A stretch of DNA of 64,000 nt from MPNP01 sp965116235 (lineage in GTDB: Bacteria > Pseudomonadota > Alphaproteobacteria > Rhodobacterales > Rhodobacteraceae). The stretch is from the NCBI GenBank assembly GCA_965116235.1, contig OZ220496.1:1240001-1304000 (forward strand). The letters are read 5' to 3'. Both the position numbers and the translations under genes were made by a program. Below the pieces are notes generated by a model, which did no database searches, was not told the origin of the DNA, and worked only from the letters and a program-made list of their open reading frames with translations. This document shows positions 8,638 to 18,153 of this stretch, in pieces (within the stretch, counting starts at the first letter, position 1; each line of letters opens with the position of its first letter).

Positions 8638-8939
8638 CGGACAGACACGCTTCAATTCCACCGATGCATCCTGGCGAATTGGTCCGAGAAGACCTGCTTC
8701 CTGCTCTTCGTATCACCAAGACAGAACTGGCGCGTTCGTTGGGGATTTCCCGCCAGACACTTTATGACATCCTGAATGAGCGACAGCCAGTTACCGCTGA
8801 AATGGCTGTTCGTTTTGGAAAGCTGTTTGGCAATGGTTCCCGTTTTTGGATTAGTTTGCAGCGGGCATACGATCTTGAGATGGCAGAAAAGACCGTTGAT
8901 ACTTCCGATATTCCGACCCTGAAAGCATTGACTCCCTGA
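8634..8939 (+). CDS. higA: HigA antitoxin, XRE-family HTH regulator
   Basis: A 101-aa DNA-binding antitoxin of the HigA/VapI group. MHPGELVREDLLPALRITKTE is followed by the helix-turn-helix LARSLGISRQTLYDILNERQ, then AEMAVRFGKLFGNGSRFW, all typical of HigA. TTG 8634 overlaps the higB TGA and has GGAGGA just upstream; ATG 8667 (MHPGEL) is an alternative start nearer the family consensus. With its toxin broken, the antitoxin has no local target. It may persist as a DNA-binding regulator or by chance. Confidence 0.88.
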   Translation: MTDRHASIPPMHPGELVREDLLPALRITKTELARSLGISRQTLYDILNERQPVTAEMAVRFGKLFGNGSRFWISLQRAYDLEMAEKTVDTSDIPTLKALTP

Positions 8940-9268
8940 CGACATTCTGCCACCGTGTCACGAGAACTGACAAAGGGTCACATCTGAATTGGTTTGCGAT
9001 AAGACACGAAACGTGTGATCAAGTTGCTCAACGACGCAACTTCTATCGCCAAAGCCTGCTTTCAGGTCGACAAGCGTGTCAAGAATTCGGTGGGTCTGTC
9101 ATGGGCAAGAATCTCGGATCCGAATCCGGGACGCCATCGGGCTTTACCAAATGCCTTGGGCAGTTGGTAAAATGAGTTGACTTAAGAATACGAAAACTCC
9201 TAAATACAGGCAAGCAAGGATCGGTCGGAAGGTCAGCAGGAACTACAGGTTAAAATTGAATATTCATC
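8940..9268. other. Intergenic region between higA and ATPase gene E
   Basis: These 329 bp hold no plausible gene. The 3' end near 9170-9268 turns AT-rich and probably carries the promoter of gene E, but no clear -35/-10 pair stands out. Confidence 0.4.
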
Positions 9269-10413
9269 ATGTCAAGCTCATCCAATTTTCTTAATCCCTT
9301 TCGACCTGGCATCGGTACTCCGCCACCTCTCATGGGACGACGCCCAAACATCGAGCAAGTTCTGAAAACAACACTGAACCGGCTCAAGACAGGGGAAGTG
9401 ATGCCAAACTTTGCTTATCTGTATGGTCCACGCGGCAACGGAAAAACGGTTCTGTTGCGCTGGCTGGAAGAACAAGCCGCTTCCGTTCGCGTTCTGACGA
9501 TCACGTTGGACCCGATTGACCTCGTGTCCCATATGGATTTGGTGGCAGCCGTTCTGAAGCATGTGGACCCCGAAAAGTCCGGAATTGAACTAAAGAATGT
9601 GTTGCTTAAAATTCCCCTGCTTGAGGCGCAGTTAGCGCAGCGGGACCGTCCGGTACACACCTTGACTGACGTACTGAAAGCCACGAAACGTCCCTTGCTG
9701 ATTATCTTGGACGAAGCTCATACCGATGACGTCAGTCTTGGGGTCTTGAAGACATTAATGAATGCCGTGCAAACGGCGGGTTCAAAAATCCCAATTGCAT
9801 TAGTTTTGGCCGGCACCCCTGGGCTTGAGGACAAATTGCGAGCTACCGGTGCGAGTTATTGGAGCCGGAGTGAAAAACTACCGATTGGACGCTTGTCAAC
9901 CGAGGCATCCGTAGACGTCATAACTCTGCCGTTGGATGACATGGGGATCGTTGCTGATCCCGTGTCGGTAGAACGGTTGGTACATGTTGCGAATCGCTAT
10001 TCGTATTTTTTGCAGCTCTACGGACATGCAGCCTTTGATGCGGTCCAAGAAAGTGGAACCAATCGCTTCGGACCGAGGGAGTTCGAGGTTGCTGTGACTG
10101 GGGCCATGGATAGTCGTACGGACTACTACATGGATCGTTTCCAGGAGTTTGATGATGTGAATGAGTTGCAGCTCGCACGTTCTGTTGCATTAGCTTTCAA
10201 GGGTCATGTGGTCGTTTGACCAACATGCAGTTGAACGATGTGCTCAGTTCCATGGATGTAAAGCAGCGTCTGGTTCGCAAGCAGTTCTTGCAGCACAAGG
10301 GTTATATTTGGCTTCAAAAGGGTCAGACTCTTTGGGAGCCGGAGATCCCATCCTTGATGGACTTCATGATTGAGCAAACGAAACCAGAACCCGGCGAACC
10401 TGGCGTTATCTGA
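9269..10413 (+). pseudogene. AAA+ ATPase, second family, copy E, frameshifted before the winged-helix end
   Basis: The first frame (316 aa, ending 10219) has GRRPNIEQV, Walker A GPRGNGKT (53-60) and Walker B LLIILDEAH, then stops at TGA 10217-10219. The next frame starts at an overlapping TTG 10216 and runs to 10413, ending WEPEIPSLMDFMIEQT. In the intact homologue F the corresponding segment (ECPIPSLRSF) continues in one frame after the same winged-helix region. E is therefore one gene split by loss of a base, for example T4 to T3 at 10215-10217. A -1 translational frameshift or deliberate coupling through the overlapping TTG cannot be excluded. Function unknown. Confidence 0.62.
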
Positions 10414-10439
10414 TGACAACAAGCGACGGCCTCGTGACT

Positions 10440-11463
10440 TAGGCACGCAAGTGGACTTTTCCCCACTTTGACGGTTTGCGGATCAGCACAACCTTGCATG
10501 CTGCTGTTTTGTCAACGTCAAGAGTTTCTGCACACGGCGAGTCATGGTCACACAACAAGGAGAAGCGGAACGGTACAATGTTGCCATGCAAGAGCGATTG
10601 ATCCTTAGGCCCAACTTGCCTGTTGTTCACACCCTTTTCCTTAATGGCAAGATTTCAGACGGTTGTTGCTGTGTCATGCTTACGATGAAGCCGATTTGCT
10701 GAACCTTGCTGTATCAGGCTCATTGGTGTCATATGCAGATGCTTCCAGCTTATCAGTGCTACGCACTGTCAGCTTTGTGGAGGGAGCCCTGCTTAAAGGA
10801 ATGTTTCCCTTGCAAGGCGTCTGCCCGAAAAGCAACATTTCTTGGTCTTGGCAGCATCGTGAGGCTGCTTGCGTTGTGCGAAGAATCGCCTCGAAGGCTA
10901 GCAATTCCGTGATCGTGGCTCTATGGCCCCAACCTTCGTGTATTTTTCAACGCAAGTATCGGATATTAATTGAGCCGACCCAACTGAGCACGACGATCAT
11001 TGAGACGTTGGACATCGATCGGAATTCGCGGACCGACATCGAGAAAATGTTCTCAAGGGGTCACAACATTTGTATGTTCATCCGCGTAGCCAAGGACGCG
11101 ACGGGTTTACCCTAGTCGGCGCACTGGTGGTGCTGGCATCCAATCGCAGCCGTTTGGGACGGTTGATTCGTCAGACTGAACGGATATGCTCCCTCGTTCT
11201 GCCCTTCGTTCTCCGAACCGGATTGGCCTCTCCGATTACAGGCCGGATGCACGCTGGCGAACCGATCACCGGATAGGACAGCTTAACAGTTTATTTTCGG
11301 ATCGGCAGGTCGTTTGAGGAACTCAAGATGACAGCCGGAAGAAGCCTGAGATGTATCGATTGATCCGATACGATGAACCGCATGAAAAAATTGCAGGGTT
11401 TTCTGCCAGACATAAATTCGTTCCCACGGTCCTATATGGTCGTGACTCACAAGGCTTTGCAAC
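10440..11463. other. Gene-poor stretch upstream of ATPase gene F
   Basis: About 1 kb with several short overlapping frames (for example 10663-11115 on the plus strand) that show no recognisable domain, weak starts and mutual overlap. I see no gene I can support. It ends in a solitary copy of the MITE end described at 47.2 kb. Confidence 0.5.
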
Positions 11464-11481
11464 TCAAGCTGAGACACTACC
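11464..11481. repeat. Solitary copy of the MITE terminal repeat
   Basis: TCAAGCTGAGACACTACC matches 17 of 18 bases of the right terminal inverted repeat of the MITE at 47210-47299. No matching left end was found within a few hundred bases upstream. It lies just before the start of ATPase gene F and inside the upstream extension of that open frame, which supports the later start for F. Confidence 0.55.
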
Positions 11482-11585
11482 GAGATGGTTCGATTCTTGA
11501 CATTCGAGTTCTGGCAGTCTATCGTCACGCGCAGGGCATCGCACACGTCGCAAGCGACAATTTAAATGCAAACAGGAGAGACTTG

Positions 11586-13304
11586 ATGATCGACGGGAAT
11601 TCGCGACCCGTCTTTGATGCGCAGGGAGTCCGAAATTTCATCATCGCACGGGACCGCGTCATCAACCCCGTTTTTGTCGGCCGGGATGACATCATGAGTC
11701 GCGTGAATGACTGCGTCAACTTGGTCAATATACGACGTCAGACCCAAGCCATGGGCAACCCTGCCGAAGGGCTAATGCAACTGATCCAAGGGGCACCCGG
11801 CGTTGGCAAGTCTTCCCTCTTGCGGGCGCTCGAGCATCATCACATCCAGCGGCTGAAGAAGGCGTCAAACGATCACAAGGTCATACCGATCGTCATCAGC
11901 GATACGAAAGGGCTGTCGGTCGATCATGTGCATCAGCATCTGCGCGACGGCCTCCAAACGGTCATGGATCGCGTTGGCAACGGCGAGGTGCGTGCCGTCT
12001 TGCGGAGCGTGCTCAGCCTCGTGCGCGACGTCAACATTCTCGGTCTCCGGCTAGGAGCGCCGCCCGCTGAGACCGAGCCGCCGCACCTGCCACAGAACTG
12101 CACCATCCTGCTCATGATCGATGAGATTCAGACCGTGCCGGGTGGCCCGGACGATGCGGGCGCCCACATTCTACAACGGCTGGAAAGTGGCAGCAACGGT
12201 CAGGCTGTCATGCCGGTGCTCGCCGGGCTTGGCAACAGCCATCAGGTGCTACAGGAGTTGGGGCTATCACGCCATGGCGACGATGCTGTCACTTACATGA
12301 AGGCACTCACGCGGGCCGATATCGACGAGGCCGTTCGACAATTCATCGAGCGGTTTGGCGTCACCGCGACGGACGAGATTCAAGAAATCTGGAAGCGCAC
12401 CCTCTATCGCTGGTCACGGGGTTGGCCCAAGCATCTGCAGAACGGCTTGGCCGTTCTCGGTTCCAAATTACTCGAGAGCGACGGCATTCTTGATACGGTT
12501 GATGTACGAGAGGCCCAACGACATGCCGTTGCCAAGCGCATCGACTATTACTGGACCCGCTTCGGCGAGCAACAGAAGCATCCTGCACTACTGGGTCAGG
12601 TTCTAGCTCATATGGGTCGCGACCCGGTCTCCTTCGAGACCATCGAGGCTGGCATTCGTGCCACCATGCAGATGGAACGCTGGCACGACTGTCCCGCTCC
12701 CGACTGGGACGGCATGCTACGACGCGGACTTGTCGATGGCATTCTCACGCCGCAACGCAAGATCCTGTATGAATGTCCGATTCCGTCCTTGCGCTCCTTT
12801 GCCGTTATGCAGACCGGCACGCCACTGCATGACATCGCCCTGAGCGGCAACACAACCGGCATGGATCACGAGTTTCAGGGGACGGATATCGACGGGTGCG
12901 ACGCTTGGGGCCGCACACCCCTGCATATCGCCGCCCAAGAGGGCTGGGGCGGTGTCATCGACAACCTCTTGGCAGCCGGGGCCACGCTGGAGACAACCGA
13001 TCGATGGGGCCGCACGCCCTTGCACATCGCCGCACATGACAATGCCGAAGACGGGATAGAACACCTTCTAACCGCCGGCGCAGACGTTCATGCGACCGAC
13101 CGGCGTGGGGCCACGCCCCTGCATCACGCCGCTGCTCAGGATAGTGCTTGGGCCGTCGCACGACTCCTGGATGCGGGTGCCAGTCCGCAAGCCCGTACTC
13201 GCTTTGGGCAGATGTCTCACGATCTGGCTCCGGATGGCAGCGAAAGCAGGCGCCTTCTGGATACAACGACATCAGATACTGGTCCCAAAGAATCTGGTAT
13301 GTAG
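11586..13304 (+). CDS. AAA+ ATPase with C-terminal ankyrin repeats, second family, copy F
   Basis: From ATG 11586 (AGGAGA 8-13 bp upstream) this is 572 aa. Order: VFVGRDDI block, Walker A GAPGVGKS (69-76), Walker B TILLMIDEI, a winged-helix region ending ECPIPSLRSFAVMQT, then ankyrin repeats from about residue 411. These carry four TPLH motifs: TPLHDIAL, TPLHIAAQ, TPLHIAAH and TPLHHAAA. The ATPase and winged-helix parts align with gene E, which lacks the ankyrins. The frame stays open upstream to 11373, but that stretch contains a transposon-end remnant and is not protein-like. The gene looks richer in G+C than the housekeeping genes, suggesting transfer. The ankyrin module is likely a protein-recognition surface; the target is unknown. 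Confidence 0.72.
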   Translation: MIDGNSRPVFDAQGVRNFIIARDRVINPVFVGRDDIMSRVNDCVNLVNIRRQTQAMGNPAEGLMQLIQGAPGVGKSSLLRALEHHHIQRLKKASNDHKVIPIVISDTKGLSVDHVHQHLRDGLQTVMDRVGNGEVRAVLRSVLSLVRDVNILGLRLGAPPAETEPPHLPQNCTILLMIDEIQTVPGGPDDAGAHILQRLESGSNGQAVMPVLAGLGNSHQVLQELGLSRHGDDAVTYMKALTRADIDEAVRQFIERFGVTATDEIQEIWKRTLYRWSRGWPKHLQNGLAVLGSKLLESDGILDTVDVREAQRHAVAKRIDYYWTRFGEQQKHPALLGQVLAHMGRDPVSFETIEAGIRATMQMERWHDCPAPDWDGMLRRGLVDGILTPQRKILYECPIPSLRSFAVMQTGTPLHDIALSGNTTGMDHEFQGTDIDGCDAWGRTPLHIAAQEGWGGVIDNLLAAGATLETTDRWGRTPLHIAAHDNAEDGIEHLLTAGADVHATDRRGATPLHHAAAQDSAWAVARLLDAGASPQARTRFGQMSHDLAPDGSESRRLLDTTTSDTGPKESGM

Positions 13305-13702
13305 AATCGCGTGCCACCATCGGCACCTGCGCCTTAGCCTTGTTTCCCAGCCAGACCCGTTTGCACACGATGCGATTGGCCCGAAGTCGCGTTGGGAGTT
13401 TCGGTGTGTAGCTCGTGCCATGCGGATCATGCAAAGACGAATGTGAACCACATGAGGGCGGAGCGTTCACTTTGGTGACTCCGATGATCCAAGAAAAGGA
13501 TACGGGGTAAACCTGCGGTTGGCAAAGTATACAAGTCCTGAAACTAAGCGAATTTGAGTGCTTGTCAGCCAAATTGGCTATAATTGGATTCGTTATTGAC
13601 AAAACGGGTACGAAGGGCTAGAAAACGATAGATATCCAGAGAATCTGCGCAGAAGGGTATATGAGCCTTATTGTGGGGGTTCGAAGGACGGGGGATATCC
13701 AC
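13305..13702. other. Intergenic region, no gene seen
   Basis: About 400 bp between the ankyrin ATPase and the SDR/pobA remnant. No supported gene, repeat or RNA is visible. Confidence 0.4.
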
Positions 13703-14285
13703 GTGAAACGTCTCGAAGGAAAAGTCGCCGTCATCACCGTTGCAGCGCAATCCGATGCTCAGCCGCTATTACATTCAGGTGTCGCTGTCTGACACGCCTG
13801 ACAACTGGTCCGATGACCGGTTCTGGGAGATCCTCCCGAGCCGTTTCCCATGTGGCGTTGCCAAGACAATTCAAATCGGCCCGCCGATCAAGAAATTTAT
13901 AGTACCGTTGTTCAGCTTTGTGAGCGAGCCGCAGTACTGCGACAGTCTGTTTCTGGCTGGCGATACAGGACATGTCGTGCCACCAACTGGGGTCAAAGAT
14001 CTGAACCTGGCGTTTTCTGACGTTTACTGCCTGCAACGTGCTCTCGTGGCACATTTCAAGAACGGCAACGACGCCCTTCTCGACGATTGCTCCGACACCG
14101 CACTCATGCGCGTCTGGGCCGCTGAGAACATCTTGTGGCGGCTGACCAAGCCCTTGCACGCTTTCCCTGATGAGGATCCATTCGCCCAGAAGATGCGTGA
14201 AAACGGCTATAACCTGCTGCTAACGTCGAAAACGTCTCAGAATGCGTTTGCCTACGAGTACATTGGCCTTCTCCAAGTAGCCTAA
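13703..14285 (+). pseudogene. Joined remnants: SDR dehydrogenase start and 4-hydroxybenzoate 3-monooxygenase (pobA) end
   Basis: GTG 13703 begins VKRLEGKVAVIT, the classic start of a short-chain dehydrogenase just before its GxxxGxG loop. Around 13740 the sequence switches frame and family. From there to 14285 it reads as the last roughly 180 residues of PobA, with SRYYIQV, WSDDRFWEIL, FLAGDTGHVVPPTGVKDLNLA (the flavin-binding GD motif) and the C-terminal EYIGL. The first roughly 210 residues of PobA, including its FAD-binding GxGxxG, are gone. A deletion that fused two neighbouring genes explains this most simply. The intact TRAP operon begins 54 bp later. Confidence 0.68.
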
Positions 14286-14339
14286 TCACAATCGGGCTGT
14301 AACGAAAGCCGGCCCGCCGAACCAACCAGGGAGGAAGAA

Positions 14340-15323
14340 GTGAAGAAACTTACAACCATCGCTGTAGCCGCTTGTCTGGCAGTCGCCCCGATGGCCTCGG
14401 CCAAGGAACTGTCGCTGGCCTATTTCATGGGACCGAATCACCCGATGAACAAGGCAGTGTTCACACCATTCGCGGAAAAGCTCGCGGAGGTTTCGGGCGG
14501 TGCCCTGACCGTGCGCCAGTTCCCCGGCGGAGCACTCAATTCAGTGCCGCCCAGGCAATACTCGATTCTTCTGGACGGCGTTGCCGACATTGCCTTTCAC
14601 TTGCCCGGCTACACCGCACCGATTTTCCCAATTACCACGTCAATCACCACGCCCGGCCTGTGCTCCGATGCAATCGACTGCACCGAGGCACTCTGGCGTG
14701 CCTACGACGAAATCGAGAAAGAGTTCGACGCCAAGCTTCTTGCGCTCTGGGCCAACGACGCCCCAGCGTTCTTCACCAAGGACGAACCTGTGCGTACGCT
14801 TGAAAGCTTGGCTGGCCTGATTGTCCGCGTGCCCACCGCGCAAGATATCCCGTTTGTCGAGGCCCTTGGCGCTTCAGCGGTGTCGCAGCCGGTTTCCGTC
14901 ATCAACCAGAACCTCTCCAATGGTGTGGTCGATGCGGTCTTGGTCGATCCGTCGGCCGCAATGTCGTTCAAGTTGCACGAACCTGCCAATTACCTGACGA
15001 CCGGCTATCCCAGCGGTGGTAGCCCTTTTGTCCTGCTGATGAACAAGGGCATCTACAATTCGCTGACCGCAGAGGAACGCGGCTGGGTCGATGAGGCTTC
15101 GGGCAAATGGCTGTCGCTTGAGGGCGCCAAGGCATACAGGAATGTTTCGCAGCGCGGTATTGAGGTCTCTCGCGAAAACGGTGTCGAAATCATCTCGTTG
15201 ACTGAAGAGGAAATCGCCCGCTGGCTTGAGGCCATGCAACCGGTGACTGATGCATGGATTGAAAGTAGCGTTTCACAGGGCCTGATCGGCGCTGATGTCA
15301 GCAAGCTGATGAAGGGTGAATGA
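14340..15323 (+). CDS. dctP: TRAP transporter substrate-binding protein
   Basis: A 327-aa periplasmic solute receptor of the DctP family. GTG 14340 follows GGGAGGAAGAA. The signal peptide (KKLTTIAVAACLAVAPMASA, cleaved before KELS) precedes a domain with LAYFMGPNHPM and FPGGALNSVP, then VRTLESLAGLIVRVP, which carries the Arg that in this family pairs with the ligand carboxylate. It delivers an organic acid to the DctQM membrane proteins. Next to pobA and SDR remnants, an aromatic or hydroxy acid is a reasonable guess for the substrate, not shown. Confidence 0.92.
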   Translation: MKKLTTIAVAACLAVAPMASAKELSLAYFMGPNHPMNKAVFTPFAEKLAEVSGGALTVRQFPGGALNSVPPRQYSILLDGVADIAFHLPGYTAPIFPITTSITTPGLCSDAIDCTEALWRAYDEIEKEFDAKLLALWANDAPAFFTKDEPVRTLESLAGLIVRVPTAQDIPFVEALGASAVSQPVSVINQNLSNGVVDAVLVDPSAAMSFKLHEPANYLTTGYPSGGSPFVLLMNKGIYNSLTAEERGWVDEASGKWLSLEGAKAYRNVSQRGIEVSRENGVEIISLTEEEIARWLEAMQPVTDAWIESSVSQGLIGADVSKLMKGE

Positions 15324-15326
15324 TAA

Positions 15327-15857
15327 ATGGCCGGCCCGTCCGTACCCTTTGATCGCGTTGATCGTGTTTTCGGCAACATCGCCGGCCTCTTCGCGATCGC
15401 TGGCGGGTTAGCCCTTTTCTTGCTGATGGCCGTCACCGTCATCTCGGTCTTCTGGCGCTATGTGCTGCGCGACCCGATCTTCGGGATCGAGGACCTTTCA
15501 ATCACCTCGCTGGCGGTTCTCGTGGCCGCGGGCGTTGGCTACGGCGCAGTCTATGGTGCCCATATCAGCGTCAATGTCATCGCCGATGTCTTTGGCCGCA
15601 GTACGACGCGTGTCACCGATGCAATTGCGCGTATTGCAGGCGTCGCGATTTGCGCCTATGCAACCTGGGGACTCGTCAAGAAGGGCACCTGTGGCTTGCC
15701 TTGCGGTGCGATCACCCAGAATCTCAGCATCTTGCACGAGCCGTTTTACTATTCGCTTGCCGCAGCAATGGCACTTTACGCTGCGGTGCTATTCCATCGG
15801 CTAGTTGTTGGTTTTGTCCATTGGTCCGGTGAGGACCCCAACGAGGAGACAAAATGA
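15327..15857 (+). CDS. dctQ: TRAP transporter small membrane subunit
   Basis: A 176-aa inner-membrane protein with four hydrophobic helices (about 15-40, 50-70, 95-115, 135-160). FWRYVLRDPIFGIEDLS is typical of the DctQ loop after the first helix. It starts 3 bp after the dctP stop and overlaps dctM by 4 bp (ATGA), showing one transcription and translation unit. Confidence 0.92.
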   Translation: MAGPSVPFDRVDRVFGNIAGLFAIAGGLALFLLMAVTVISVFWRYVLRDPIFGIEDLSITSLAVLVAAGVGYGAVYGAHISVNVIADVFGRSTTRVTDAIARIAGVAICAYATWGLVKKGTCGLPCGAITQNLSILHEPFYYSLAAAMALYAAVLFHRLVVGFVHWSGEDPNEETK

Positions 15858-17161
15858 TGGACGGCTCAATCCTGGCACTACTAGGATTCGCCGCTCTTTT
15901 CGTGTTGCTCTTTTTCCGAATGCCGGTTGGCACTTCGATGATGCTGGTAGGAGCGGGCGGCATATACATGATCCGCCCGCCTGCCAGCCTGCCAGTAGTT
16001 GCGGGTGAAATCTTCGGCGAGGCCACGAGTTACTCGCTCACCATTCTGCCGCTCTTCATCCTGATGGGGAATTTGGCAGGTGTTTCCGGCATGAGCCGTG
16101 ACCTGTACGATGCTGCGCACGGCTGGTTTGGGCACCTGAAGGGTGGATTGGCGTCGGCTACCATTGTCGGCTGTGCGGGATTCTCGGCACTTTCAGGCTC
16201 GTCGCTCGCCGCGGCGATGACTATGGGCCGGGTCAGCCTGCCGGAAATGCAGCGTTATGAATATGACGACGGGCTGGCGACAGGAGCGATCGCAGCCGGC
16301 GGTACGCTTGGCATCCTGATCCCGCCGTCGGCCGGCTTCGTGATCTACGCCATCCTGACCGAGGAATCGATTGGGCGGCTGTTTATGGCGGGCGTGTTGC
16401 CAGGGTTGCTCCTGACACTGCTCTTCATCCTAACGATCTGGGTCTTGGTGCATCGCCGCCCTGAAAAGGCGCCGCAATCAGCCAAGCCCGAAACCATGGG
16501 CGAACGCATGGCAGCACTGAGCCGGGCTTCGTGGATTGTCAGCATCATTGTCCTGACAATCGGTGGCATCTACACCGGCGTTTTCTCGGCGATTGAGGCT
16601 GCCGGAATCGGTGCTTTTCTGGCGCTGATCGCCAGTTTCGCTCGGCGTTCGGTTTCCTGGTCTGTGATACGCGAGGTCACGGTCAACACGTTGAAGTCGA
16701 CAGGCATGGTGTTTCTCATTCTGTTCGGTGCCTTTGTCTTCAAGACCTTCATCGGTTTCACAGGTGTAACCTATTCGCTGACGCTTTGGGTCGAGGGTTT
16801 AGGCTTTTCCGGGATGCAGGTAGTGATCGCAATCCTGATCGGCTTCATCTTGCTCGGCACCTTCATGGAGGGTTTCGCGATCCTGGTGCTGACGGTTCCG
16901 CTGGTCCAGCCAATTTTGGAATCGCTGGGTGTCGACCTGATCTGGTTCGGCGTACTAATGGTTATCGTGCTGGAAATGGGGTTGATCTCGCCACCCGTCG
17001 GAGTCAACGTTTTTGTGGTCAAGGGCATCGCGCAAAACGTGGCACTGAACACTATTTTTCGCGGTATCTGGCCATTCTGGTTCGCCATGTTGACCGCAGT
17101 GATTTTGATTCTGCTGTTCCCGGCGATTGCGCTCATGCTGCCAAATGGGATGTTTGGATAA
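15854..17161 (+). CDS. dctM: TRAP transporter large membrane subunit
   Basis: A 435-aa integral membrane permease with about 12 helices, the sodium-coupled transport unit of the TRAP system. Family stretches include FFRMPVGTSMMLVG, LPLFILMGNLAG, GFSALSGSSLAAA, GTLGILIPPSAGFVIYA and GLISPPVGVNVFVVKGIA. The length is normal and the frame intact. It ends the dctPQM operon; no clear terminator follows. Confidence 0.93.
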   Translation: MMDGSILALLGFAALFVLLFFRMPVGTSMMLVGAGGIYMIRPPASLPVVAGEIFGEATSYSLTILPLFILMGNLAGVSGMSRDLYDAAHGWFGHLKGGLASATIVGCAGFSALSGSSLAAAMTMGRVSLPEMQRYEYDDGLATGAIAAGGTLGILIPPSAGFVIYAILTEESIGRLFMAGVLPGLLLTLLFILTIWVLVHRRPEKAPQSAKPETMGERMAALSRASWIVSIIVLTIGGIYTGVFSAIEAAGIGAFLALIASFARRSVSWSVIREVTVNTLKSTGMVFLILFGAFVFKTFIGFTGVTYSLTLWVEGLGFSGMQVVIAILIGFILLGTFMEGFAILVLTVPLVQPILESLGVDLIWFGVLMVIVLEMGLISPPVGVNVFVVKGIAQNVALNTIFRGIWPFWFAMLTAVILILLFPAIALMLPNGMFG

Positions 17162-17373
17162 TCGGTCGTCTGGTTCCACGATCATTGCTGTCCCAAAAGG
17201 GCTGCCTCTCATTGTCCACAGGGCGGTGTGATCTGCCTGTTAGCCAAAAGTCTTGTCTGAACGTAATCGCTGGTGCAAGCGGTGGCGGTCTCCGCCTCTT
17301 CAACACGCCCATCGAGACGGGCGAAAGTCAGTGCCAGAAGGAGGGGTCAGAACGACCTCACGGCAATGAAGAG

Positions 17374-17514
17374 GATGCCCCAGATGATATCGGCTTGCAT
17401 GACAGGACCGGATGGCTCTACGGGCAACTCCCTTGAGAGCCAAGGATTCCTTCCTTAATGGAATTCTTGATCGAGCAAACGGACGCCGACTCCGGCAACC
17501 TCAATGTTATCTGA
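17374..17514 (+). pseudogene. Scrap of a third family-2 AAA+ ATPase (C-terminal end)
   Basis: Reading DAPDDIGLHDRTGWLYGQLP, stop, EPRIPSLMEFLIEQT and ending NVI, this matches the last about 47 codons of gene E (GYIWLQKGQTLWEPEIPSLM, then MIEQT, ending GVI). It includes a TGA where E has the Trp codon TGG. Nothing of the ATPase core remains. It marks a former ATPase locus next to the TRAP operon. The 467-bp gap from dctM to the Panacea gene holds only this. Confidence 0.6.
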
Positions 17515-17691
17515 TGACTCTGATGCTGGCGTATCCGACTCTGTAGGGTAAGTGGGAGGACTCGGCAACACCCCTATCCGCTTGGTGCCTTGTGGTTGCT
17601 GAAATTCACTTGAAACGGCTAAACCGCCATGGTATATCCTAGGTCGGTGAGGCAAGCGGTGGCACACATTGATAAATTGCGGAGCAATGAG

Positions 17692-18153
17692 TTGCGGCCC
17701 TATGATAGCCGCTTAGTCGCCAACTGGTTTATTCGTCATGCCAACAAGCAAGGGAAAGCCATGTCCATCATGCAGGTTCTCAAGTTGGTCTATATGGCGC
17801 ACGGGTGGTGCTTGGCTGTGCTTGACCGCCCCTTGATCCAGAATCGTATTGAGGCGTGGAAGTATGGACCTGTCATTCCAGAAATATACTTTGCCTTCCG
17901 GCCTCATGGGGCGTATAACATTCAACCAGTTGAAGTTTATGAGCGCGAAATCGATTCGGATGCCGAGCAACTTCTTCAGTCTGTTTACGTCATGTACAAA
18001 GACATGTCGGCAGCGAAACTTTCCAGTTTGACTCACATGAGAAATGGGCCATGGAATCAGATTTATCGGCGTAAAGGAAATTATCATGGTATTCCTGATG
18101 AAGTGATCGCGAGGCACTTCAAAGAGAAGTTGGCAAGATCGAAGAATGATTGA
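17692..18153 (+). CDS. Panacea (SocA/GepA-type, DUF4065) antitoxin
   Basis: A 153-aa protein made almost wholly of a Panacea domain: YDSRLVANWFIRHAN, then the VLKLVYMAHGWCLAV core, IEAWKYGPVIPEIYFAF and LTHMRNGPWNQIY, all hallmarks of DUF4065. TTG 17692 with GGAG 7 bp upstream fits the domain boundary; the frame also opens at ATG 17629 without a good ribosome-binding site. Panacea proteins neutralise many unrelated toxins, some membrane-acting. The next gene overlaps this one and encodes a small membrane protein, the typical place for the toxin. Confidence 0.83.
   Translation: MRPYDSRLVANWFIRHANKQGKAMSIMQVLKLVYMAHGWCLAVLDRPLIQNRIEAWKYGPVIPEIYFAFRPHGAYNIQPVEVYEREIDSDAEQLLQSVYVMYKDMSAAKLSSLTHMRNGPWNQIYRRKGNYHGIPDEVIARHFKEKLARSKND

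Noticed and set aside
10663..11115. A 150-codon plus-strand frame upstream of gene F
   Set aside because: No family features, composition unlike the neighbouring genes and several competing frames on both strands.
12880..13240. Tandem repeats in gene F considered as a possible CRISPR or DNA repeat
   Set aside because: The repetition is protein-level ankyrin repeats in one frame with variable bases, not near-identical DNA units.
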